This document shows, piece after piece, positions 43,930 to 57,124 of a DNA stretch of 64,000 nt. The stretch's first letter is position 1; each line of letters starts with the position of its first letter. The DNA is taken from NCBI GenBank assembly GCA_007922305.1, contig ML677326.1, positions 51,376,677-51,440,676 on the forward strand, in the 5' to 3' direction. Below the pieces are notes generated by a model. That model ran no database searches, was not told the DNA's origin, and saw nothing but the letters and a program-made list of their open reading frames with translations. The position numbers and the translations under genes are program-made. Source of the DNA: Dermatemys mawii (Eukaryota > Chordata > Testudines > Dermatemydidae).

Positions 43930-46900
43930 ATCCAAAGATATCCCTTTATAATAAATGTCCTGGAGTTTATACACTCCAAGAAAATAAACACCAGATATTA
44001 AAACGCTTTAAAATAGTTATGAGAAAAAAAGACATATTTCGGTAAAGATAAGATCAGAATATAATGTATTTTTTTAAACAAAGTAATTGATTTGAAAACA
44101 CTAATATTTCCCCTCAAGTTAGGGCTTTGTCCATATGAGCTACAACAATATTATAGCTTCCCATCATATTCTAATAAAATATTATATATGTATTGAAAGA
44201 TGAACAGTCTATTAATTCTCTTATAACTATTATCGGGTTATATTAAGTATTTTGTGCTTTTCTTTTCATTTTTCTATTTCATTTGTTTGCCGTTAATTAT
44301 TAATGGAATTTTCATGAAAACTGAATATTTGTTGCTTCAAAGTGTTCCTGCTACTTATTCTTCACTAGAAGTCATATGACCAAATTCAGTCTTAGCTGAA
44401 TGTAAGGTGTACTACTTATGGTGGGGATTAATTTGTCACATAAGCCTCCATTTGGGCATCATCTCCATCACAATTCATATTTACATGAACAGAGGAGTAA
44501 GACTTCAGAAAAAAAATAAATAGGAAAATTCTGTATTCATTAAATACTTACAGGTTGGGCAAAAAAGTGCAGTTGTGCAGAGAATAATACATACATTATT
44601 TCATCTATGTAGAATTTTATTTTCAAGTTGTCCCTTGACCCATACTGTATCTCAATAGTGTGGAATGAGCTGACAAAGCTTTCTGATCAACTGTTTTCTG
44701 CAGATCCTTAAAATATGAGCTGATTATATATTCAGACATTCAATATTTTAATTTTAGAAAAATACAGAATGAGGAATGATCAGTCTTAATCAATAGACTA
44801 ATAAAGTATAAGTTCAATGATTTATTTGTAAAAATCAAACAGAAAAACAAACAAACATATCTTAATATGGTCTGGACCAGATTATACAGAATATTTTGTT
44901 AATTCATAGATTTCTCAGGTGTCCTTACATGTTAAAGAATGGGAAAATGAGAAGACAAGTTTCATAGAGATTTCTTACATTTGCAGACTTAGGTTAGCAA
45001 AGTTTAATGTTAGCGTTACTGTGATAAGAACTGTTGGAACTTCCTGTTTTAATTCTAATCCCCAAATGAGACAAGATGATAACAAATTTTGGTTAAAGGC
45101 AAAAAAGGAAAACCTGGATGCATTTCTTGTCTTAATGATGGCATTAAACTAAAAGAAGGGCAATTAGCTTGCACTGCAATTAGGTTGCTGTATAGTAATC
45201 AGTTTACCTTGTTTCAAAACACCTTTGTACAAATTAGTGTGATTTTTTTTCCAGCCTTGAAAATAACCAGCAAGTCAAAGAAAATAGCATTACCTTACAC
45301 TATGTCCTTATATGCAGAGCTTCCACAGTATACAACTGAACATGACAAATTGGATTAATCACACAGGTGCATACAGATGCAAACGTATCAATAATTTGAG
45401 CCAGCATATGGCTGTAAATTTCAGCCTTATGTGATGGAGAGAAAAGCTTTGGGGCAATGTTGGTAATTGGGATTAATATAATCAGCAAATGTAGAATGTC
45501 CAAGATGACTCCTGTATCAGCTAGGAATATACGATAACAGAAATAGGTTCAATAAGTGGAATGGACATTAAATACCTAACAAAAAAAATAGATATTACAT
45601 AGTTAGCCATCATCAGGAGTATATGAGTTTGAAAAGTTACTTGCATGTAGGTAAAAGCAGGTTTTGTGATAAGTTGAGCACCAAACAAGTATAGGCCCAT
45701 AGTTTCCATCAAAAAGAACAAAATAAAAATAAAACAGCTTTTGGCTATGAAAATTATAATATAAATAAATAAACTAAAATTCCAAATATTTCACATTTAA
45801 TAATCCTGCCAATACAAACATCTTCACCAGTTTTATCAGAAATTCTCATTCCCCCACCCTGCACCACAATTATGTAGGTAAGAAGTAGAAACTGAAAGCA
45901 ATTTAATCAAAATGCACCTACTGATGTTGATGAGATAATGCTACAGTTTAAGTAAATGGTGACAATTTAAAAGTACAAAAAGCAGTAATTTTAATACAAT
46001 CTATATTTGCAGAAAAATGAGATTCAAGGGAGAGTGTTGCTGTAATTTATTTTTAAGAAAGGAGATGTAATTACACTTGTGCAAGTTTTTGTACCCAATA
46101 CATTTCTATAAAACTACCTTGGAATTAATATAGCTAAAGGCAGTTAAAATAAAGATGACTAACAAGAAGAAGGAATATCTATTGTGAGGATACCAAAAGA
46201 AGAATGAAAAATGGCATTTTCCACTGTGGAAAGGAGAAATATTAAGTAGAACAACAATGGCTCCGTAAATGGCTCCCTGAGGCAAGAAATGCAAGTGGAA
46301 AAATATATAAGAGCTCAGTATTTTTATTAACTATTTTCATGCACAAAAAGAGTTATTTCAGTTTACCTAAATATTAAGATTTTCAGAGTTATTCAGATAC
46401 CCTAACACACAGTCCTGTTAAATACAGGGAGGAGCGTTATGAAAAATGAACTTACTTGTACAGATGAATCACCTGACTTATTTATTTAATTTAGGCTTCC
46501 CTTTATAAATATCCTTGATTGGGAGCAGGGTGTGTGTAGAAAAGAGGGAGGATATGCAGGAAGGGAGGGCTGAGAACAATGTATGTAAGGTAGAGATTTT
46601 TATCTATCCATATTCAAGGGCTGGTTAGAATAACATAAAAATAAGATGACTGAGACAGTACAACAAGCTGCTAAGGAACGGGGAAGCATGCAGGATTGGG
46701 TGCAGTCTGGGAATACAGTTGGTCACTTTAGAATTGACTGATAGGGTCTATGTGTGTATGGAACTGCCTGTGTACAGCATGCACTACTGCTACTGTCATT
46801 GCAGGACCATTCAGCTGGAGAATGAGCCCATCAAAGAACTGCCTGCTGCTGTATGATTTTGTTTTATTTTGGCACATAGAATGAGAAATGTTCCATGAAA

Positions 46901-47400
46901 CAAGAAGTATAGTCGTTGACTATGACCGACAGTGCAAAACACTGAAACAGTAGTCCAGGGAGATCATTTGTGTGAAGAAAGAAACCAGAGATATTCAACC
47001 CCTGAGGCTTCCTTTGTGAGAGGCTATTATTATTTGTATTGATTTTAGTATGCAAGTTTTCTCTTTCCCTCTCTCTGCTGGCCCACAGTGTAACCCATAA
47101 ATAATATATTGAGTAACTCTTTGACTGCAAGCATCACAACCACTGCAGCACATTAATTTGTGTACTACCCACAGTTAAAAAACTAGGAATGTATGCTTAG
47201 GAAGAAAGGGGAAGAGAATGGACTTCAAGCTCCCCCAAAATAGGAAGGCAATCTAGCATTTCTTACTGATTAAGTCAAGATATGTGCTAGGATTGGGACT
47301 CATAGTTGTGAGCCACAACAGACAACATGACAACCTGTTTCCCTGCTTAATTATCCTTATGATTAGGTGGTATGATTAAGTTAGGGGAGGAAAAACTTTC
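43930..47400. other. Unique AT-rich sequence, no gene seen
   Basis: About 3.5 kb with no confident repeat or exon. Frames at 44,919-45,152 and 45,089-45,358 (+), 45,300-45,503 and 45,521-45,721 (-) and 46,864-47,130 (-) are 62-89 codons with no motif. This is the longest stretch of the window without an obvious mobile element. Confidence 0.5.
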
Positions 47401-47403
47401 TGA

Positions 47404-47695
47404 GCCCTGGTCTACATGGGAGGGTGAAGGAGGGAGAGAGAATCGATCTAAGATATGCAACTTTAGCTACGAGAATAGCATAGCTGAAGTTGGCATACTT
47501 AGATCCACTTACCATGGTGTCTTCATGGCGGTGAGTCAATTGCTGCCGGTCCCCTGTCGACTCCGCCTGTGCCTCCTGCGGCGGTGGAATACAGGAGTTG
47601 ATGGGAGAGCACTCAGATCAATTTATCGCATCTAGACTAGACACGCGTCTAGACTAGACATGATAAATTGACCCCAGATAGATCAATTGTGACCC
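47404..47695 (+). mobile_element. Harbinger-type MITE, copy A
   Basis: Left end 'gccctggtctacatgggagg', then 'gatatgcaactttagctacg', 'gtgagtcaattgctgccggt' and 'aggagttgatgggagagcac', the same internal order as copies at 57,710 (same orientation) and 56,359 (inverted). A local foldback 'tctagactagacacgcgtct' lies at 47,630-47,660. The right terminus is missing, so it ends near 47,695. Confidence 0.75.
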
Positions 47696-47825
47696 ACCAA
47701 ATTTCCCTTGCAGCAAACTAAACTGCTTCCTCCTTGACCTATTTTCATAGAATTACAGAACTGGAAGGGACCTCGAAAAGTCATCTAGTACAGTCCCCTG
47801 CACTCAAGGCAGGACTAAATATTAT

Positions 47826-48026
47826 CTAGACCATTCCTGACAAGTGCTTGTTCAACATTCTCTTAAAAATCCCCAATGATGGAGATTCTACAATTTCCCT
47901 AGGCAATTTATTCCAGTGCTCAATCACTCTAACAGAATGTTTTTTCCTAATGTCCAACCTAAATTGCCCTTGCTGCAATTTAAATGTATTGCTTCTTGTC
48001 CTCTCCTCAGAGATTAAGAAGAACAT
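47826..48026 (-). pseudogene. CR1 ORF2 extreme C-terminus relic
   Basis: 66 codons with 'QFRLDIRKKHSVRVIEHWNK' and 'LPREIVESPSLGIFKRMLNK', the very end of the ORF2 protein (family ...FFTQRVVNDWNKLPREVVEAPSL...). It belongs to the CR1 at 47,744-50,392. Confidence 0.85.
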
Positions 48027-48325
48027 TTTCCCCCTCCTCTTTGTAACAACCTTTTATATACTTGAAAACTGCTATCATATCCCCTCTCAGTCTTCTCTTC
48101 TCCAGACTAAACAAACCCATTTTTTTAAAATCTTCCTTCATAGGTCATGTTTTCTAGACCTTTAATCATTTTTGTTGCTCTTCTCTGGATTTTCTCCAAT
48201 TTGTTCACATCTTTCCTGAAATGTGGCACCCAGAACTGGGCCCAATACCGAGGCCTAATCACCGTGGAGCAGAGCAGACTAATTCTCTTCTCATGTCATG
48301 CTTACAATACTTCTGCTAATGCATG

Positions 48326-49081
48326 TGTCAGGATTGCCTCCCCACTCTGAACTCTAGGGTACAGATGTGGGGACCCGCATGAAAAAAGAAATAACCCCCC
48401 CAAGCTTATTTTACCAGCTTGGGTTAAAATGTTTTTCCCCAGAACACAAATTCTTCAGTATCTGGACCTGGTACGCTGCCACCACCAAACTAGGTCTAGG
48501 GTAGTTTTGGACCCTTCTTTCCTTTTCCACTAACCCCCCAAACTTCTTCCTTCCCTGGGAAGCTTGAGAGAAAAAAAACCAAACCTCACCTGATCCTGTG
48601 AGACGTGCCCGATTCAAAACCAGGATCTTACACAATGAAAAACAAGCAGTCAGCTTCTTAAAAGAAAGGAATAAATCCCTTATAACCATCAATAGAACAG
48701 CATCTACCATAATCAACAAAAGGATTCAGAAACCAAACCTCTCCCCCGAGGCAATTTTCTCCCACTGTTGAGATCTCTGCTGGAGCTTACAATATCAAGA
48801 AGCACCCAGCCAACACTCACCACTGAGAACCCTCCAAGTGATAAAAAGAAGGTAAACTTACTGACTACAGTACTTAATAGAATCTATAGTTACAGTGAAA
48901 GACATAGCTCTGTCCATCCTATAGCCGAGGTGAACAGAGAAAGACCCAGAGAGAAACTGAAACTTAAAATCCTTTGTCTCCTGAGGAATTTCTCATTGGG
49001 CAGTTGTCCACCTCTCAGGTTACCTTTAGCTTAACCCCTTACAGGTAAACACTAATTCTAGGCTACTTTACACTTATGACA
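48326..49081. mobile_element. Solo LTR inside CR1, 5-bp target duplication
   Basis: The unit begins 'tgtcaggattgcctccccac' and ends 'ggctactttacacttatgac' plus a final a, so the ends are TGTCA...TGACA. Flanks are gcatg (48,321-48,325) and acatg (49,082-49,086), a 5-bp duplication with one change. It has no internal domain, hence a solo LTR. Frames at 48,411-48,719 (-) and 48,768-49,034 (+) within it carry no domain. Transcriptional orientation was not established. Confidence 0.85.
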
Positions 49082-49261
49082 ACATGTCAGAATGAAGTTT
49101 GCTTTTTTTGCAACAGCATTACACTGTTGACTCATATTTAGCTTGTGATCCACTATAACCCCTCGATCCCTTTCCACAGCACCCCTTTTTAAGCAGTCAT
49201 TTCCCATTTTGGTTGTGTGTAACCGATTGTTCTTTCCTAAGTGGTGTATTTTGCATTTGTC

Positions 49262-50175
49262 CTAATTGAATTTCATCCTATTTAATTCAGACCATTTCTC
49301 TGGTTTGTCCAAATCATTCTGAATTTTAAACCTATCCTCTAAAGCACTTGCAACCCCTCCCATCTTGGTATCGTCCACAAACTTTATAAGTGTACTCTCT
49401 ATTCCATTAGCTAAATGGTTGATGAAGATATTGAACAGATACAGACCCAGAATCCCACTCATTATGCCCTTCCTGCATGGCTGTGAACCATTGTAACTAC
49501 TCTTTGGGAATGATTTTAAAACCAGTTATGCACCCACCTTATAATAGCTCCCTCTCAGCTGTATTTCTCTAGTTTGTTTATGAGAAGTTCATGTGAGACA
49601 GTATCAAAGTCAAAATCTACCACATCTACAACTGCCCCCCCGCAAACCAAAATGCTTGTTGCTCTGTCAAAGAAAGCTTTTGGGTTTGTATCACACAATT
49701 CGTTCTTGACACATCCATGCTGACTATTATTTAACACCTTATTATAATTTAGGTGTTTGTAAATTGGTTGCTTAATTATTTGCTCCATTAGCTTTCCGGG
49801 TATAGAAGTTAAGACGACTAATGTATAATTCCCAGACTTGTCCTTATTTCCTTTTTTATAGATGGGTACTATATTTACCCTTTTCCAGTCTTCTGGAATG
49901 TCTCCTGTCTTCCACAACTTTTCAAAGATAATTGCTAATGGCTCAGATATCTCCTCAGGCATTTCCTTGAGTATTCTAGGATACATTTAATCAGGCCCTG
50001 GTGATTTGAAGACATCAGACTTGTCTAAGTAATTTTTGACTTGTTCTTTCCCTATTTTAGACTCTGATCCTACCTCATTTTCACTGGCATTCACTATGTT
50101 AGATACCCAATCACCCCCAACCTTCTTGGTGAAAACAAAAAAAAAGAAGTCATTAAGCACCTCTGCCATTTCCAC
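49262..50175 (-). pseudogene. CR1 ORF2 reverse transcriptase relic
   Basis: In minus-strand order the relic opens with the linker (49,987-50,175: '[16 protein letters not shown]', 'KSPGPD'). The RT fingers and palm A follow (49,555-49,986: 'PRILKEMPEEISEPLAIIFE', 'DWKRVNIVPIYKKGNKDKS', then 'VVDFDFDTVSHELLINKLE', where the family has LDFSKAFDTVSH). Motif C comes last (49,262-49,462: 'LIKFVDDTKMGG'). The aspartates of A and C survive. A stop at 49,987 ('P-D' then stop before 'MYPRIL') and frameshifts kill it. The endonuclease is absent. Confidence 0.9.
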
Positions 50176-50394
50176 ATTTTCTGTTATTGTCTTTCCCCCA
50201 TCATTGAGTAACAGGTCTACTCTGTCCTTGGTCTTACTCTTGCCTCTAATATAATTGTAGAAATGTTTTCTTCTATGTCCCTAGCTAGTTTGATCTTGTT
50301 TTGTGCCTTGGTTTTTCTAATTTTGTCCCTAGATATTTAAGTTATTTATTTATATTCCTCCTTTGTAATTTTACTGAGTGGACGTGTGGACATG

Positions 50395-50605
50395 TCCTTC
50401 AGTGGACATGGAGAACAATTGATCACCATCTTCCTCATAAAAGCCCTTAACATATTTGAAGATTGTTCCCTCTCAGTCTTCTGTTTTCTAAACTAAACAT
50501 GCCCGGTTCCTCCAGTCTTTTGTCATAGGTCATGTTTTCTAAACCTCTTATCATTTTTGTTGCTGTCTGCTGGACTCTCTCCAATTTGTCTAGATCCTGA
50601 CAATT
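50395..50605 (-). mobile_element. Second CR1 3'-UTR fragment, antisense
   Basis: 'gtggacatggagaacaattg', 'gtcataggtcatgttttcta' and 'ctctctccaatttgtctaga' repeat the region already present at 48,030-48,230. This is therefore a separate CR1 fragment lying next to the truncated 5' end of the larger one, in the same orientation. Confidence 0.8.
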
Positions 50606-52030
50606 TCAAAATCTTGGTGTGTACTGTTTCCAAATATAAATCAAAATGAATATCAGCCCCCTGTATATGCTTATCAGAGTCTGCACTCAGCTATGCAAAA
50701 TGGCAATCTCAAATCAGGACAGCATTAAAATCTGATGAGTAAAATAAAAACTCATGTATTGAACGTAAGAATTGTTTCTAGCTTACATTCTTAATATCAA
50801 ATCTGGTGGCTTTTTGTCTGCCACGTACTGAATGCAAGTGATCCTATTTTTCATTTCAGTCAAGGACGTAGTGATATACAGCACACTCTTTGTGGTATAT
50901 AGGTACATGTGATGAATCCTGGAGAATCATTCAGTACTTTTACCGATAGTACCGTTGTGTCTGTATGATTCTAGAAATGTGGGAATGAATTGAACAACCT
51001 AATAGTCAAAAATGCTTTTGAAATATGCTGTCTAGGTGCATGTTATATCAGGGATCAAATTAATCCTTTTCTGTGTGCTTCTTGGTGGTATTCAGGTGAA
51101 CTGTTAATGTTACAAGGAGATATTACTATAATGGAACCTGACTGAAAATGAATGCAGCTTATTTCTCTCTCTCTTCCAGGTGGTTGGTTTGCTTAGTTCT
51201 TTGCTTTCCTGATGTAGTTGGGAAAAACCTGTGAAGAGTGCAATTAAGACTTTCTGATGCCGTGATTTTTCTACACCAAAATCACCTAATTAGAGATAAT
51301 ATTTCTCATCCTTTTTTTTAAGTTTCACAAATCTGTATTAAACATATCTGTAGTACAATAAGTCATTTCACTTATAAGCTAGCTCATAAATTTGTTTCCA
51401 ACATCTTTACGGCCCTAGAAAAGCAGAGATGAATTGAACACTGTGAGGCTGACTTAATTGGCTGAAACGCTTTTGAAATGTGATGTGGGGTGATTTAATC
51501 AGCCTATGGCACTAATGGAGTTAAGCACTCTGTCCGCTAGGAAATGATATGATCTTTCACTAAGTTCCTAAGTGCTTGTTTATGGCTCTTTTGAAGGTGC
51601 TCTATTGCTGCTCATATATTGCCATCAATCATACGGGTTACAGAAATGAAAATAGCAGGACTACAAAACATGTGAGACATGTCTAAAACCATAATTCCAG
51701 CTATGACGTATCAACTGTTTAAAAACTTTTCCATAATCAGCAAAGTGTTAAATATACATTCTGAAGTAAATGGTATCAGTGATGCCTGTATTCTTCATGG
51801 CAAAACAAGAACAGTCACATTGCTCCACACAGGCCTTACCAAGACACACCACAGATGTGTCTCACCTGGCCTGTTTAGAGGCCCATAGCACTGCCACACA
51901 ACCTTCCCAGCAAATGGACAGACCAAACACAGTGACAGGCATGACAATATCCTAGACAAATCTTATTCAATAATTACTCCAGAAGTTCATTGTATTAAAC
52001 ATGCAAATGTGTCTGTACTATTGTGGGATT
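50606..52030. other. Unique sequence, no gene seen
   Basis: About 1.4 kb with no recognised repeat or exon. Frames at 51,679-51,888 and 51,770-51,955 overlap each other and have no motif. Confidence 0.45.
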
Positions 52031-52034
52031 AACT

Positions 52035-52222
52035 TTTTTTTAAGGACCATACAAATCAATATATTTGAAAATGTAGAAAAGCAGTCAAAATATTTAATAA
52101 ATTTAAATTGGTATTCTATTGTTTGACAGTGCAATTAAAAGTGGGATTAATTTTTTAAATTGCGATTAATTCTTTTTAGTTAATCATGTGAGTTAACTGC
52201 AGTTAATTGATAGTCCTACTTA
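52035..52222. repeat. Interspersed repeat with 'gattaatt' foldbacks
   Basis: 'aagtgggattaattttttaa', 'ttgcgattaattctttttag' and 'agttaactgcagttaattga' followed by 'tagtccta' is a known sauropsid repeat end (memory), probably a DNA-transposon derivative with an AGGGCTGTCAATTAA-type terminus. Confidence 0.5.
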
Positions 52223-54005
52223 TTACCTATTCATAGTCTCTTAAAAGACCCAAACTGGATAAAGGAGACACTCACTGTTTTATGAAGGTACTTGCTCCGA
52301 GCTGAAACTGTGATAAATTGGGACCACAGAAGAAACCTCTGTGTTAGAAGAACTAATCACTAACAAGAACCCTTGTTTGAGTGAGGGGGTGATGTATGGT
52401 ATGCACATACATTTTTCTTTTTGTTGTTTTTAATATGTTTTCTGCACTCTGACGAAGAGTTATGGCTGCAACCTTAGAGTGGGGTCTCTTACAGGACCAT
52501 AGACAGGGAAATACAAGGGCATTTATACTGAACTGTGATACATACCATTCACTAAGCCCTTTTAACTCCAAGCACAGCATCTGCAGCTACACTCTTCAAA
52601 ACTCCTGTTTTCTGCTCTTGTTCATCTACTATCTGTCTGCAAATTTTCTGTGGAATATAAAGAAATTTTCAAATATAATCCTCACTTGAAATTATTTGTG
52701 ACTTTCTTCACTGAATAATTCTTGGTCTGCAGATTATTTAAACTGTGACCTTTATAATCAGATGGAAAATTACAATTTGCTTTCAGTGACTAACCATTCA
52801 AACCAAATATCAGCTATACACAAATATGCATGCTATTAAAGCAAAGACACTCAAATACCTATGGTCAGTTAACTCAAAGGAGCCAGGAACATGTTCAAAT
52901 CAAAATTTAGAATTCGAATGATTATTTGGGATGACTTCCCTCTTGCTCCCACTAACTCACTCCCTTCTAATACAGTCTAAGGCCCTGATCTTGCAATTAG
53001 CCATGCATGGGCACAGGTATTAGAGCACCTATCACAAGGTTGAGGAGAGCATCCTCTTTTGTCCCATGAATTATAAAAGAGTTAATCTCATTTGCTCACA
53101 GAAGAGATGCCAACTAAGCAACACATCTTGAATTTTGGATATCAAATTTGGAGCAGTCACAGAACAAAATAATTTTCTAAAGAATTAATCAATTTTTAAA
53201 AATAAATACATTTGAAAAAAAAACCAGTAATCACTTCATGGACATTCCACAAAGTAAACAAGAAATGAAACTCATTCAATAAATTATTTGTTATACGTTA
53301 TTCACTCTTCTCCAGTCCAATGCTGATGTCAGGAATAAGGAAGATGAAACAACTTTTAAATACACACTATACACTGGAGGTCTCTCCAGATATACAAATA
53401 GCAACTTAAAGTTAGGCATTCTCAAAGTATCTATATGATAGGTCACCATCTTGTTTAACTGATCATTGTTACCAGACAGAACATGTCACTTGGTGCATCT
53501 AATTTTGTTATTTCAGATGACAATAACTAATTTAATTGTTAGTACCACTAGGATTTATGGTATAGTAGGTTTCTTAAAACTGTAATGTAATTGCTGTAAA
53601 ACGTCATTGTATTATTCAATAAGTCATTTTTCACTTGTAAGTTCCAATTAATCTGAAGTGTGGAAAGGAAATAGAAGTCTGATTTGAACAAGCAAACATT
53701 GCTTCCTTCTGTTCTGGTATATGTTTTAATGTGAGTATAACCTAATGAACCAATGTTAGTTTAATATTTACTCCATCTATTCTTCTCATATGGTTGAAGT
53801 AACAATCAATTTTATTTTTATAACCATTATACGGGTACTGTAGCATGATTAAAATTATTGATTTGGTCAACAACTGCTTATTCATGTCTAAAACAACCAT
53901 AATTGCATGGACATAAAATAAACTATAATAATGTAGTTATCTGATTATCCATAAGAGCAGCTGAAAATGTGAACTGAAGCTGCTCTCTTCCTAGAAGAAA
54001 ATATC
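52223..54005. other. Unique AT-rich sequence, no gene seen
   Basis: No recognised coding or repeat feature, except 'ggccctgatcttgcaattag' at 52,981, a fragment of the common palindromic repeat. The opposed frames at 52,353-52,580 (-) and 52,462-52,689 (+) are shadows of one another. Confidence 0.5.
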
Positions 54006-54009
54006 ATGT

Positions 54010-54118
54010 TGCACAATTGCCTTCACCTGAACCATCAGAGATTGGCTAATACTAGGAACGGATACAGGAGTAGAGACACAATTGGTCTGTTCTAGTAGTT
54101 CATTTATGTTCTTATATA
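54010..54118 (+). mobile_element. CR1 3'-end fragment, sense
   Basis: 'accatcagagattggctaat', 'cacaattggtctgttctagt' and the terminal 'ttatgttcttatata' correspond to the last 100 bp of CR1 before its reiterated octamer end. Confidence 0.65.
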
Positions 54119-56312
54119 GTTCTATAAACAAACACAATCACTTCCGATCTAACCAGTATAACAACTACACATTTCCACTCGTCTTCCAAACCACAGGGTA
54201 ATAGTCTCCCCTTCCACTTCCATGACTGGAGTCAAAACAAGTGAATATTTACAGAAACAGGCCTAGTACTGCCTCCCTAGAGTGCTCCAGGGAAGTTCCC
54301 TGGTACAGCATCCTATGTCTTCACTGGGCATACATGTGTAAGACGCTCTAACTGAGTGATAGCCAGCCACTGTTAGCTGACAGAGTGCAGTGTATGATTT
54401 TTTCTTCTTCTTTTTATTAAGCAAAAAGGCCCTGACTCTCATGCTGGAAAAAGCAACATGTCAATCCAGCCAAATCCTGTTAGAGCTTTGTGAGGTCCGG
54501 GCTACTTCAGGGATGAGGTCTGAGCTGTCAATCAGCTACTTACTACGGCAGGATTCTCTCAGCGCTCAGCAAATTTCCAATTAAAAATCCAATGATATCT
54601 TCACGTTGTTTTGTTCTACTGTAGAGCTACTGTCTACTGATGGCACTATCATTCTTCAGGACTAGTATTGCAAAGCGGTTAAAGGTCTAAAGGGGGACTT
54701 CTGCAACCTCAGTGCTTTTGTGTATCTTGGGTAGATGCACAGGGATTGAAGACTTAAAATTCTGCCTGTTCCAGCAAGGGCAACCCTCAATGGAAATATG
54801 AGCAGGAAATTGCAGCTCCCATGTGAGAATCACCTCAGCTAGAGAACCTATCAGCACTGACAGCAGCCCCTAGTTCCTGCTTATTGCAATTCACAAGGGC
54901 TGACTGTTGAGGATTCAGGGACACAGAGCAGAAGAACGAAACCAACCCACACAATCAACTCACTGTCTCTATTAACTCCAGGGAAGGAAGGAATGGGACA
55001 TCCAGCAATGTGTTGAAGTGAGGAGGAAGATTTAAGGCAACTAGTGAAAAATGACTATAGCTCTGTCTTCTTCATGAAGAGAGTGAAAAACTTCACCATT
55101 GGTTTCTATTCCCACCTTTTTAAAAAAGTTAGAGATGAAAGATCCCTTTACTTCCAAATTGGGTAGTCTCACCACTCAGGAGAGAGATGAAGAAATGTTC
55201 TCTCTCCCACCTTGGTGGAGAGCAGAGTGTAGAGAAAGACGTGGCATGTTCCCCCCAACACAGACGCCAGTTCTCTTTAATATGGTAGACCTGGAATGGT
55301 GCTGGAGGGAGAGAGAGCAGGGCCAAAGTAAGAAATGAACGCCATGCTGAGGTGCAGCTTTGGAGAGAACACTTTAGGCAGCGTTAAATGTTAGGAAGGG
55401 GCAGAGGTTGATTATGCAGGATGAATTAACTCAAACACACTGCACATTCTATATATTATCCTTTATGGGAAAGTTCTGCAGAATTTAATAGTGTTGTAAT
55501 GAAACGTTCTATAAAAAAGTGACTAACCCTATAGAATTTAACAGACAATGAAATCTATTTTTCTATCGAGTTCTCTAGTAGGCATACAATTCTCTATTAA
55601 ATTCTAGGATTAAATATGCATGAAATAATATGAAAAAGATTATGGAAAAAATATAAAGGGTCTTGAACACTTCTAAGTTTAGAATTTATGTTTTAATGAA
55701 TACAAGATGCTTCTTGTAATTGGCCTCCCATAGGCTATCCCTCTGGAAATGTTTAAAATTGATTGGTCCTGGAATTCCTTAGGCAAGGCTTAGAATTCTA
55801 TAGAATCTCTAGCTCAGGCTTGTTTTCACTTCTTTGCTCAGTCTCAAACTGAAGCACACGCAACAGACTGCTCCTCTAGTGAAAGGGATAGGTCACTCTC
55901 CATGAGAAGAAACTTTTAAATTCAAAGAGAGACACCTACTGCACCCTCAAATTATTGCTTTTATTCTCTAGCGAGAAAAGGAACACCATGTGTATGCTAT
56001 AATTTTGCATCCATACTGTTGATGGAAATGGAGCTATTGGAATGACTAATGTGGATACTCTGTCTGGGTAGTTCTACTGTATATGAATTCTGTTAGATGG
56101 AACTAACTCACAGAAGGTGTTAATACTAAAACACAAAAATATGTACAATCTATCAAAGTAATGCTGAAATGTCTCTAATAGAAACCTATAACTGGAAGTA
56201 AATTCAGAGTTAAGATTAAAATGCCTGCTTTAAGTGATCATGATGAGTCTATATATTGCAGTACTTTATGAAAGGTATGTATGCTCACCTAGTGTTTGAA
56301 GACTTCATAAGA
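54119..56312. other. Unique sequence, no gene seen
   Basis: About 2.2 kb. Frames at 54,390-54,584 (+), 55,099-55,338 (+) and 55,129-55,326 (-) are 64-79 codons and featureless. Confidence 0.5.
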
Positions 56313-56358
56313 CAGTGTTGTTATATCTGTGTTGCTCCTAGTATATTAGAAAGACTAA

Positions 56359-56659
56359 GGGCAGGTCTACACTACTCACCGGATCGGCAGGTAGCGATCA
56401 ATTTTTCGGGGGTCGATTTATTGTGTGTTGTCTAGACACAATAAATCGATCCCCGAGCGCTCTCCCATTGACTCCGGTACTCCACTGCTGTGAGAGGCAC
56501 AGGCGGAGTCAATGGAGGAGCAGCAGCAGCCAACTCAATGCCGTAAAGACACCACGGTAATTGATCTAAATACATCTACTTCAGCTACGCTATTCCTTAG
56601 CTGAAGTTGTGTCTCTTAGGTCGATTCCACCCCCTCCACTCCTCCAGGTAGACCAGGGC
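56359..56659 (-). mobile_element. Harbinger-type MITE, copy B, inside Penelope tail
   Basis: Ends 'gggcaggtctacact' (56,359) and 'ggtagaccagggc' (56,659) are inverted repeats, flanked by TAA (56,356-56,358) and AAA (56,660-56,662), near the 3-bp Harbinger duplication. The interior has a strong foldback ('gtcgatttattgtgtgttgt' against 'cacaataaatcgatcccc'). It is the reverse complement of copies A and C in its order of blocks. Confidence 0.8.
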
Positions 56660-57124
56660 AAAGTGGTTGAGGTAATGTCTTTTATTGGACCAAATGCTGT
56701 TGGTGAAAAATGCAAGTTTTTGAGCTACTCAGAACTCTTCTTCAGATCTGGGAAAGGTACTCAGTGGCATAGCTAAATACAAGAGGGAAAAGATTGTTTA
56801 ACATAAATAGTTAACACATATTGTAAGAGACCATTCAAAAGTTAAACGGTCAGTTGAGACCTCTGCAGTAATGGGAGAAAACGGGAGTTAGTGGATTACA
56901 GATTGTAATAAGCCATAAATCCAACATCATATTTAAGGCAATGATTTTTAGTAACTAGCAAAATTATGAATTTAAGCTTCGAGTCTCATCTTGAAGGTAT
57001 TGTGAAGGTTTCCTTGGAAGACCAGGACTGAGAGGTCAGATACAGGGTTATGTTTGTTTTTTTTAAAAGGGTTCACCGATGAGTGATGTGGTATTTGTCT
57101 TATCATTTTTCTGGGTGAGTTCAT

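Larger units (their letters stand above)
47744..50392 (-). mobile_element. CR1 LINE, antisense, split by a solo LTR
   Basis: The antisense 3' terminus begins at 47,744 ('catagaattacagaactgga', 'gggacctcgaaaagtcatct'). The 3' UTR and ORF2 C-terminus run to 48,325. A 756-bp LTR intervenes, and the element resumes exactly at 49,087 ('tcagaatgaagtttgctttt'), continuing through the RT to about 50,392. Removing the LTR and one 5-bp duplication restores collinear CR1. About 1.9 kb of the element is present; the 5' end is truncated. Confidence 0.9.

Noticed and set aside
56359..56659. Replication origin or regulatory stem-loop
   Set aside because: The foldback is explained by the internal structure of a MITE found in three copies here.
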